Below, piece by piece: positions 8,952-15,059 of a DNA stretch of 18,816 nucleotides; position 1 is the first letter of the stretch; the number at the start of each line of letters is the position of its first letter. The translations under genes were made by a program, and so were the position numbers. The stretch is from Anaerolineales bacterium (lineage in GTDB: Bacteria; Chloroflexota; Anaerolineae; Anaerolineales; Villigracilaceae): assembly GCA_015489255.1 (NCBI GenBank), contig WGAD01000042.1, positions 1 through 18,816 of the forward strand. The letters are read 5' to 3'. Below the pieces are notes generated by a model, which was given only the letters and a program-made list of their open reading frames with translations, was not told where the DNA came from and ran no database searches.

Positions 8952-9842
8952 CTATTCGTCCTCTTGCTTGGATTCTTCTTCTGTTTCGGAAGCCGGGGCT
9001 TCTTCCTCTCCTGCTTCGGCTTCGGGTTCAGCCTGAATTTTTTGCAGGGTGGAGGCACCGAGCAAATCTTCGTCGGTCAGTTCTTCTTCGTCTTCAAAAC
9101 CGGCTTGAGGAACCACCACCTGGGCTGATTTTTCATCCCGGGCTTCTTCTTCGTCTTTGCGCATGGCCTTGCCTTCCAGCACGGCATCAGCCATCTTGCC
9201 CACCATCAGTTTGATGGTGCGAATGGCGTCATCGTTGGATGGGATCACGTAGTCGATGTTATCCGGGTCGCAGTTGGTGTCCACCAGGCCGATCACCGGA
9301 ATCCCCAGCAGGTTGGCCTCATGCACCGCCGTCTCTTCCCGGCAAACGTCCACCACGAAGAGCAGATCGGGCAGGTCTTTCATGTTGCGCAAGCCCGAAA
9401 GCCGGGTCTCCAGCCGGTTGATGCGCCGCTGGATCATCAGGCCTTCTTTTTTCGTCAGCAGGTGGATTTCACCGCTATCGCGCATGCGCTCGAGGCGTTC
9501 CAGCTCGTGGATCCGCTGTCGAATGGTCGACCAGTTGGTCAGCGTGCCGCCCAGCCAGCGATAATTGACGTAGGGCATCCCGCAGCGCACGGCTTCCGTC
9601 ATGATGGTCTCTTGCGCCTGGCGTTTGGTGCCAACGAAGAGGATGGTGCCGCCCTGGGCGATGGTATCGCGCACCAGGTTATAGGCTTCGCCCAGCGCCT
9701 TGACGGTCTGCTGCAAGTCGATGATGTGAATGCCGTTGCGCGCCGTAAAAATATACGGCTTCATCTTCGGGTTCCATTTGTTGGTGCGGTGGCCAAAGTG
9801 CACGCCGCTTTCGAGCAGCGCTTTCATGGAAACGATCGCCAT
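8952..9842 (-). CDS. rpsB: 30S ribosomal protein S2 with acidic C-terminal extension
   Basis: Small-subunit ribosomal protein S2. The 296-residue protein starts with [20 protein letters not shown] and has [18 protein letters not shown], the usual S2 core to about residue 228. After that comes a tail of about 65 residues rich in Glu and Asp, which is longer than in the common S2 length of about 240. The start is well supported by AAGGAGG eight bases upstream. It heads the rpsB-tsf pair. Confidence 0.97.
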   Translation of the reverse strand: MAIVSMKALLESGVHFGHRTNKWNPKMKPYIFTARNGIHIIDLQQTVKALGEAYNLVRDTIAQGGTILFVGTKRQAQETIMTEAVRCGMPYVNYRWLGGTLTNWSTIRQRIHELERLERMRDSGEIHLLTKKEGLMIQRRINRLETRLSGLRNMKDLPDLLFVVDVCREETAVHEANLLGIPVIGLVDTNCDPDNIDYVIPSNDDAIRTIKLMVGKMADAVLEGKAMRKDEEEARDEKSAQVVVPQAGFEDEEELTDEDLLGASTLQKIQAEPEAEAGEEEAPASETEEESKQEDE

Positions 9843-9980
9843 TTGGAAAAACCTCCTTGCGTTTCAACCTCCGTTGCCATCTTCCCGCCCGGCGACTGTG
9901 GCGATGCACAGCACGCACCGGTCGGTCCGGTCAACGTGTGATGTATGGAGCATACGCTGCCTGCTCCGGGGCAGAATGAA

Positions 9981-9997
9981 GCCCGCCGGCGGCGGGC
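9981..9997 (-). terminator. GC-rich hairpin downstream of the RTX-type gene (weak terminator candidate)
   Basis: GCCCGCC pairs with GGCGGGC around a 3-nt loop. On the minus strand it is followed only by TTCATT, so termination would be inefficient. It lies 22 bases after the end of the secretion locus and within the long upstream region of rpsB. Confidence 0.35.
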
Positions 9998-10005
9998 GCG
10001 GGCGT

Positions 10006-10014
10006 ATTTTACCA
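10006..10014 (-). promoter_or_regulatory. Possible extended -10 promoter for rpsB-tsf
   Basis: TGGTAAAAT matches an extended -10 box (TGn plus TAAAAT). No good -35 box is seen. If used, it gives rpsB a leader of roughly 160 nt. Confidence 0.3.
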
Positions 10015-10019
10015 CAAAA

Positions 10020-10484
10020 TCAGCGCCAGACGATGTTCTCGCAGTCGACAAGAAACAAGTTGAAAAGCGTCAAAGGCGCATAACAGGTATCCGTACCGCC
10101 GTCTCCGGATATCAAGACGATGCCAGAGGTGGAAACGATGACATCCCCTCCCGCGCCGCCGTATAAGAAATCAACGCCATCACCGCCCAGAATACAATCT
10201 TGCCCCAGGCCGCCATTGGCCGAATCGCTGCCAGCAGTGCCCAAGATCAAATCGTTGCCAGCGGTAGGCGTTTCGCCGGCGGCCAAAGAAACGATTGTAT
10301 TCACCGGAATGCCGGCGCACTCGGGCGGCTTCAGCGCTGCGGCGGTGACCGGCAATACAGAGTACCCCAACCCCGTCACTGGAACAATGTTGGCCGCGGC
10401 AAAGGCCCCAGCCAGGGTCAACCAGGCAACCAGAAGAGAAAGCGTTCCTACAAAGAGAAACGGTCGTTTAGGTCGCAGCCTCAT
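10020..10484 (-). CDS. Small secreted RTX-type (calcium-binding repeat) protein
   Basis: Predicted secreted protein of 154 residues with no assigned function. A basic start (MRLRPKRP) and hydrophobic core (9-29) form a signal peptide ending in FAAANIVP (28-35). A glycine and aspartate-rich stretch (about 76-131) carries degenerate nonapeptide repeats of the GGxGxD type (GGLGQD, GGDGVD, GGAGGD, SGDGGTD), which bind calcium in RTX proteins. Four cysteines may form disulfides. The ATG is chosen because AGGAGG lies seven bases upstream. It overlaps the end of the peptidase-fusion gene by 17 bases, so the two are translationally linked. The signal-peptide end closely matches that of the other secreted protein in this locus, which makes it a candidate substrate of the adjacent peptidase. 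Confidence 0.85.
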   Translation of the reverse strand: MRLRPKRPFLFVGTLSLLVAWLTLAGAFAAANIVPVTGLGYSVLPVTAAALKPPECAGIPVNTIVSLAAGETPTAGNDLILGTAGSDSANGGLGQDCILGGDGVDFLYGGAGGDVIVSTSGIVLISGDGGTDTCYAPLTLFNLFLVDCENIVWR

Positions 10485-12657
10485 CTTGCGCCTCCTCGGC
10501 CTCACTTATCCCTTGTGCCACAAGTGGACGGCGGCCTTTGAGGGTGCAAAGCGCATCCACCACCGCCGGATCGAACAATTGCCCACGCTGGTCGCAGAAA
10601 TATTCCAGCGTTTCATCTTCGCTCCAGGCGTCTCGGTAGGGGCGGGGATGCAGCAAGGCATCCCAGACATCGGCCACAGCCACAATGCGCGCGCCCAGGG
10701 GAATGGCCTCGCCAGACAGGTTTTCCGGATAGCCGCTGCCATCCCAGCGCTCATGGTGATAATAAATGATCGGATAGAGTGATTTCCAATCGGGTAATTG
10801 GGTCAGCGCGGCAGGCAGGCGGTGGGGGTGGCTGCGCACCAGTTCCAGTTCCGCTTCATCCAGCGGTTGCTCTTTGAGCAGCACATCCTCGGGCACCTCG
10901 GCCAGCCCCAGGTCGTGCAGATAAGCGGCCCGATAGATCTCTTCAGCGGCCCGCTCCGAAAGCCCCATGGTCACCGCCAGATCGCGCGCCAGTTCAGCCA
11001 CCCGACGCGCATGCCCCTCGTCGTAGATGCGGCGGTCTATCATCTCGGCCAGGGTCTGCATCGCCTGGTGATAGGCCTCCTGCAAGCGGCGATAACGCTT
11101 CGGTTGCAGCCAGGCCGGCAGCCTGGAAACGACCGGCCCTTCCAGGGCCTCTATTTCGGCAGGAGCAACGTCTGCCATGCGGTAGTGGTAGAGTTGCATC
11201 TCCGTTTGCACAAAGAAATGGTGCAAGCTGCCATCGGGCAAATGTACAATCGGGCGTCCTTGCTGTTCGGCAATGGCCGCCAAATCGGTAAAGGAAGCGA
11301 CTTCCACCGGCTGCAAAGTGTCGGAAAAGCGGACATCGCGCGTTTGGACGATCTGATGCCCATGCAGGAGGAAAATGCGCTCCAATTCGCTGCGGCGACT
11401 GGCGCGGTACAAATCTGCCCCCAACCAGAACAACACAGCCAGGGAGGGCAAGGCTATCGCCAACCCCAGGGCGCGAGCAACCGGCACCGGTATGGTCACG
11501 CCCAAAATGTGCAGCGCATTGGGTTGCTTTTCTTCATAGCGCACCAGCCCCTCTTGCACGGCAGACAAAGGGTTTCCGCTCGCAAAGGGGTCCTCATACA
11601 GGTAAACAGCCAGCGGGGTGTACTGGAAACGCAGTGTCGGCGAAAACGAAGCGCTGAAAGGGCGGGCGTCCAGTTGTCCGGTCACTTGCACTTCCAGAAT
11701 CACATCCAGGTAATAACGGTTGGCGCGAAAACCGGTTTTTTCTTCCAGCACGTCAATGTATGTTTGGGCCTGTTCCAGATTGACAATCCCTTCCACCGTG
11801 AACATCGGCTCGGAGAAGGAGGTCTCCGGCACCAGCACCATCGTCCGTTTCCAGCCGGTATCGTCTCGAATTTGCGCCAGCAGGCGGTAGGTGCCCTGTG
11901 CAGTCACGTCAGATTCCGCCTGCAGCTGGTATTGCGCCTGCACCGTGAAGGTTTCGTTCAGCTGCCGAAAAATCGGATCGCCAGCCCGCAATTGGGCTTC
12001 ATCGTAAACGCCCGGCGTCGTACGGGCGCGGTAAGCGAAATCTGCCCGCTGCCGGTAGGTGATTTGCTGCGGCACAGCGACCGTTTCCGGCGTGCGAAAC
12101 GCGACCAGCGCCAGCAGGCCTCCGGCGAGGGAAAGGACAAACCAGAAAAACAAGGCGTCCAAACGCCCACTGGAGGCGCGCATCGTTTTTTTATTCGTTT
12201 GCTCCGAAAAACTCATAAGAAATAATCCACTAATGGCAAGGGAAAGCAGGGCCATCCACAAGGGGGAACGCATCTTTCGTAACCAGTTGCCCGCCCCAGG
12301 CCAACGCAGCCAGAAACGGCCTACAATTTCACCTTCCGTCGGGTGGTAGGAATCTTGCCAGCCGTTGTGGTCTCCCCGCAAAACAAAGCGGCCAGCTTCA
12401 TCCTGCCCGACGATGCGGTGAAAGACCAGGCCGATATCCGGGTGCCGATAGGCGACGATATCGCCGATGCGGTAATACGGTTGTTCGCGCACCAGCACAA
12501 GGTCGCCCAGGCGAAAGTCGGGCAACATGCTGTTGCCTGTAAGGATGACGTATGTCACATCGCCGCCGAGCATTGTGGGCGCAAAGGCAACCCACACCCC
12601 CAGCAAGATCACCCAAAAAATCGCCGTCAGCGTGCGAGGTTCCCTGCGTGGCGTCAT
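10468..12657 (-). CDS. SipW/ER-type signal peptidase fused to DUF5305-like and HD-GYP-like domains
   Basis: Membrane protein of 729 residues with three parts. Residues 31-132 are an S26 signal peptidase of the SipW/ER type: GNSMLPDFRLGD with Ser43, FHRIVG with His80 in place of the usual bacterial lysine, and LRGDHN with Asp96. Residues 195-390 resemble DUF5305, including the GDPIFRQL segment. Residues 537-710 are HD-GYP-like, with His549, HD at 581-582, His610, HH at 634-635 and HHERWDGSGYP, but HDxGK is changed to HDLGL (Leu585). Hydrophobic segments near 10-30, 132-149, 168-187 and 393-414 place the first two domains outside and HD-GYP inside, and KK/RR residues at the inner ends support this. 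The start is uncertain: this ATG lacks a clear ribosome site, and a GTG at 12681 lies inside a terminator hairpin. Confidence 0.88.
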   Translation of the reverse strand: MTPRREPRTLTAIFWVILLGVWVAFAPTMLGGDVTYVILTGNSMLPDFRLGDLVLVREQPYYRIGDIVAYRHPDIGLVFHRIVGQDEAGRFVLRGDHNGWQDSYHPTEGEIVGRFWLRWPGAGNWLRKMRSPLWMALLSLAISGLFLMSFSEQTNKKTMRASSGRLDALFFWFVLSLAGGLLALVAFRTPETVAVPQQITYRQRADFAYRARTTPGVYDEAQLRAGDPIFRQLNETFTVQAQYQLQAESDVTAQGTYRLLAQIRDDTGWKRTMVLVPETSFSEPMFTVEGIVNLEQAQTYIDVLEEKTGFRANRYYLDVILEVQVTGQLDARPFSASFSPTLRFQYTPLAVYLYEDPFASGNPLSAVQEGLVRYEEKQPNALHILGVTIPVPVARALGLAIALPSLAVLFWLGADLYRASRRSELERIFLLHGHQIVQTRDVRFSDTLQPVEVASFTDLAAIAEQQGRPIVHLPDGSLHHFFVQTEMQLYHYRMADVAPAEIEALEGPVVSRLPAWLQPKRYRRLQEAYHQAMQTLAEMIDRRIYDEGHARRVAELARDLAVTMGLSERAAEEIYRAAYLHDLGLAEVPEDVLLKEQPLDEAELELVRSHPHRLPAALTQLPDWKSLYPIIYYHHERWDGSGYPENLSGEAIPLGARIVAVADVWDALLHPRPYRDAWSEDETLEYFCDQRGQLFDPAVVDALCTLKGRRPLVAQGISEAEEAQDEAAT

Positions 12658-12669
12658 ACGGTGTGCACA

Positions 12670-12701
12670 AAAGCGGGGCACGGTGATCGTCCCGTGCCCC
12701 G
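12670..12701 (-). terminator. Intrinsic terminator between the secreted-protein gene and the peptidase fusion
   Basis: CGGGGCACGG pairs with CCGTGCCCCG around an 8-nt loop and is followed by CTTTTG. The short T-run suggests incomplete termination. It ends 11 bases before the ATG of the fusion gene, so read-through would make less peptidase mRNA than substrate mRNA. Confidence 0.7.
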
Positions 12702-12736
12702 GCGAAGATGTCGTAATGAGAAGGGAAATGGAAAGG

Positions 12737-13114
12737 TTATTCGGTCGCCACCACGCGCAATTGCGAAGCGCTCAGCACCGTCGGCTCGGAGCCACTGGCA
12801 AAAGCGCAGGTCCAGGCCGTGGCGCCAGCCGTGCAGTCGATCCAGGTGGTGCCATCCAGGGTGATCTTCACCACCGAGGCCGCCGGCGCGGTGCCGTTCG
12901 GCGTAACAGTGAAGGAGACGCTGGCAACTTTGGAGGGGTCGGTGCTCAGCAGGTTGTAGGACACATTGCCAATGGTGTACCCGCTGATGGTACCCTGACC
13001 ATCGCCCGCGCCGCCATCCGGCACGGTGTTCGAGGCTGCAAAGCCATACGTCACAGCCGCCAGCATCAATACCAGCAAAAGCAAAGCCGATTTGCGCAAA
13101 TCGAATAAACGCAT
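12737..13114 (-). CDS. Small secreted protein with SipW-cognate-like signal peptide
   Basis: Predicted exported protein of 125 residues, function unknown. A charged start (MRLFDLRK), hydrophobic core (9-24) and the end GFAASNTVP (24-32) form the signal peptide. The mature part is glycine-rich, then strand-like with alternating hydrophobic residues (VSFTV, VVKITL), and has two cysteines (C94, C103) nine apart that could form a disulfide. The size and layout recall small surface or matrix proteins exported by SipW-type peptidases, but I see no specific family match. The start at 13114 is set by GGAGG eight bases upstream. The gene lies directly before the peptidase fusion, separated by a weak terminator. 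Confidence 0.85.
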   Translation of the reverse strand: MRLFDLRKSALLLLVLMLAAVTYGFAASNTVPDGGAGDGQGTISGYTIGNVSYNLLSTDPSKVASVSFTVTPNGTAPAASVVKITLDGTTWIDCTAGATAWTCAFASGSEPTVLSASQLRVVATE

Positions 13115-13203
13115 AATTATCCTCCGAAAAATAAACGAGTGTTCCAGCAATAATGATTATCTTCTTGTTACCCCACCTCTTCATTGCATTTTCGTTACAA
13201 ACC

Positions 13204-13246
13204 GCAAGGCATTGCGCCGATCACGGCGCCTCTGTCACCGCCTTGC
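13204..13246 (-). terminator. Compound stem downstream of dnaA (possible terminator)
   Basis: GCAAGGC pairs with GCCTTGC and encloses an inner hairpin GCGCCG/CGGCGC. Only GGTTTGT follows on the minus strand, so termination here is uncertain. It lies just after the dnaA stop codon. Confidence 0.35.
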
Positions 13247-13251
13247 CCGGC

Positions 13252-14613
13252 TCAGACGATGGCAGAGGGGCCGTAAATATCCTGGCGCAGGCGGACGATC
13301 TCGCGCCGCAGCCGATCGTCGCGTTCCAGTTGGTCGCTGATCTTGCGAATGGCATACAAGACCGTCGTATGATCGCGGCCTCCCAGCATTTCGCCGATCT
13401 GCGGCAGGGAGAGATTGGCCTCTTTGCGCAATAAATACATGGCGATCTGACGTGGCAAGGCCACCGGACGGGAGCGTTCATTGCTCAACAAGCGCTCCCG
13501 CGACACGTTATACGTCGCCGAGACGATATCCAGGATCCGATCCGGATCAACGTCCTTGTGCTGCGGCAACAGATCCACCAGAGCGGTTTCCGCCAATTTG
13601 AGGGTCGGCGCCACTCCGCTCAAATCGGCGAAGGCCAATACGCGGTTCAACGCTCCCTCCAGCTCGCGGATGTTGGATTGTACGCGTGTGGCGATGAATT
13701 CCATCACGTCGGGCGGCACTTCTCGCCGGCTTTGTTCGGCTTTGTAACGCAAGATAGCCAATCGGGTTTCCAGATCGGGCGGCTGGATATCGGCGATCAG
13801 CCCCCATTCGAAGCGGGAACGCAGCCTTTCTTCCAGAGTCACCAAGGCTTTGGGCGGTCGGTCGGAGGTCAGTACAATTTGTTTTTGCTGCCCGTAGAGG
13901 GTGTTGAACGTGTGAAAAAACTCTTCCTGGGTCGATTCTTTACCGGCGATGAATTGGATATCGTCCACCAGCAAGACATCAATGCTGCGGTATTTGTCTC
14001 TGAAGGCGGGTGTTGTCCGGGTGCTGATGGCGTTGATCAAGTCGTTGGTAAACTCCTCGGAGGAGACGTAAAGCACGGTCAGCCCTTTTTGGTGGCAAGC
14101 GTTCCCAATGGCCTGCAAGAGGTGGGTCTTGCCCAGGCCAACCCCGCCATAAAGAAAGAGGGGGTTGTACGTGGAGGCCGGTCCCTCGGCTACCGCCACA
14201 CAAGCGGCATGAGCCAGGCGGTTGCTGGCCCCAACGACAAAGGTATTGAATGTGTAGGAGGGGTTCAAAGCCGGGTGACGCTGGCGCGGCGCTGTCGCCA
14301 CCGCCGCTGCGGGTGATGTTTCTTCGTCATCGGCGGCTTCTTCCTCGGCTTCATGCCCGTTGGCAGCAATCACGAATTCCACATCGAGGGGAGCACCGGT
14401 CAAACCGGTCAAAATGCGTCGCACAGTCCCGCTCAGCCGATCGTCGAGCCAGTCGCGCGCATAGGCGTTTTTGACCCCCACCACCACCCGGTTGTCCTCC
14501 TCGCGCAATAAATACGTATCGCGTACCCAGGTCTCAAAAGAGGCCCGCGGCATTTCCATCTGCAACTGATCCAACACCCGTTGCCAGAGTTTGGCTTCGT
14601 CGGCCATGCTCAT
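13252..14613 (-). CDS. dnaA: Chromosomal replication initiator protein DnaA
   Basis: Binds DnaA boxes at oriC and melts the origin in its ATP form. The 453-residue protein has domain I at the N-terminus (LWQRVLDQLQMEMPRASFETW) and an acidic linker of about residues 88-110. The AAA+ core follows, with Walker A GGVGLGKT (156-163) and Walker B LLVDDIQF. Domain IV ends with the signature GGRDHTTVLYAIRKI (411-425), which includes the DNA-contacting DHTT. The ATG at 14613 has AAAGGAG five bases upstream; a second ATG two codons later is less well spaced. Perfect DnaA boxes lie upstream. No dnaN or recF follows it; a secretion locus does. Confidence 0.98.
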   Translation of the reverse strand: MSMADEAKLWQRVLDQLQMEMPRASFETWVRDTYLLREEDNRVVVGVKNAYARDWLDDRLSGTVRRILTGLTGAPLDVEFVIAANGHEAEEEAADDEETSPAAAVATAPRQRHPALNPSYTFNTFVVGASNRLAHAACVAVAEGPASTYNPLFLYGGVGLGKTHLLQAIGNACHQKGLTVLYVSSEEFTNDLINAISTRTTPAFRDKYRSIDVLLVDDIQFIAGKESTQEEFFHTFNTLYGQQKQIVLTSDRPPKALVTLEERLRSRFEWGLIADIQPPDLETRLAILRYKAEQSRREVPPDVMEFIATRVQSNIRELEGALNRVLAFADLSGVAPTLKLAETALVDLLPQHKDVDPDRILDIVSATYNVSRERLLSNERSRPVALPRQIAMYLLRKEANLSLPQIGEMLGGRDHTTVLYAIRKISDQLERDDRLRREIVRLRQDIYGPSAIV

Positions 14614-14644
14614 CCGAACTCCTTTATGCCATAAGTGCACAACA

Positions 14645-14664
14645 ACCCCACCGGAGCGGGGCTG
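14645..14664 (-). promoter_or_regulatory. Hairpin in the dnaA 5' leader
   Basis: CAGCCCCGC can pair with GGTGGGGTTG in the dnaA leader, about 30 bases before the start codon, and is followed by TTGTG. It is too T-poor for a clear terminator but could modulate dnaA expression. Confidence 0.35.
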
Positions 14665-14679
14665 TCGAAATATGCCTCT

Positions 14680-14688
14680 ATTCTAGCA
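14680..14688 (-). promoter_or_regulatory. Extended -10 promoter of dnaA
   Basis: TGCTAGAAT fits an extended -10 element (TGn then TAGAAT) and predicts transcription from about 14673. A clear -35 box is missing, which is tolerated with an extended -10. DnaA boxes lie just upstream, so autoregulation is plausible. Confidence 0.5.
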
Positions 14689-14793
14689 GAAAGCGCCGTT
14701 CACGCCGCAGGCGAAACCTACGGTTCATTAAAAACTTCTGAATTTTTAAGAGAGGCCAACCTTAAAAAGGGTTGTGGAAAACCTGGCGTTTTC

Positions 14794-14802
14794 TGTGGAT
14801 AA
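14794..14802 (-). promoter_or_regulatory. DnaA box 1 (perfect)
   Basis: TTATCCACA on the minus strand, a perfect consensus DnaA box. It is ten bp from box 2 in the same orientation, so the two lie on one face of the helix. Confidence 0.9.
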
Positions 14803-14803
14803 A

Positions 14804-14812
14804 TGTGGATAA
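14804..14812 (-). promoter_or_regulatory. DnaA box 2 (perfect)
   Basis: TTATCCACA on the minus strand, with one base between it and box 1, a tandem arrangement suited to cooperative DnaA binding. Confidence 0.9.
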
Positions 14813-14911
14813 CACAAACCCTGCATATAGGCTATAGAGCGCATCTCCCCCCATATATGGCGAAAACGCTGGCATCCATCGGCTTTTCGTGTATCTTGGG
14901 TTAAACGTTTC

Positions 14912-14920
14912 TGTGGATAA
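14912..14920 (-). promoter_or_regulatory. DnaA box 3 (perfect)
   Basis: TTATCCACA on the minus strand, 108 bp from box 2 in the same orientation. Confidence 0.88.
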
Positions 14921-15028
14921 ACAGCGCCCAAACGTGCATAACTGTGAAAATTTTTCGCGATACAGACGGCCAAAAGGCAGAATGCGGAGAAAAAACGTTG
15001 TTTTGCTTCATTCGCTGCGTTACACGAT

Positions 15029-15059
15029 AAAGAAAACGCCTCCTGCTCATCAGGAGGCG
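15029..15059 (-). terminator. Intrinsic terminator of the histidine kinase gene
   Basis: CGCCTCCT pairs with AGGAGGCG around a 7-nt loop and is followed by TTTTCTTT. The 5' arm overlaps the stop codon of the kinase. It stops transcription that would otherwise run into the origin region. Confidence 0.92.

Larger units (their letters stand above)
14720..14945. other. Predicted replication origin (oriC)
   Basis: The dnaA-upstream gap of about 420 bp has no coding region. It holds three perfect 9-bp DnaA boxes (TGTGGATAA on the plus strand, all in one orientation), one near-match TGTGGAAAA (14773-14781) and one single-mismatch site CGTGCATAA (14933-14941). An AT-rich stretch (14725-14770) next to the box cluster is the likely unwinding element. 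A CCATATATGG palindrome (14851-14860) lies between the box groups. Gene strands diverge from this point, as expected for leading-strand bias, except for the histidine kinase. Confidence 0.85.

Noticed and set aside
8939..9058. 40-residue lysine-rich extension of EF-Ts
   Set aside because: It lies out of frame within the acidic tail of rpsB; the family N-terminus aligns with the ATG at 8938.
10020..10484. RTX toxin
   Set aside because: The protein has only a few degenerate repeats, no toxin domain, an N-terminal signal peptide instead of a C-terminal type I signal, and no type I transporter nearby.
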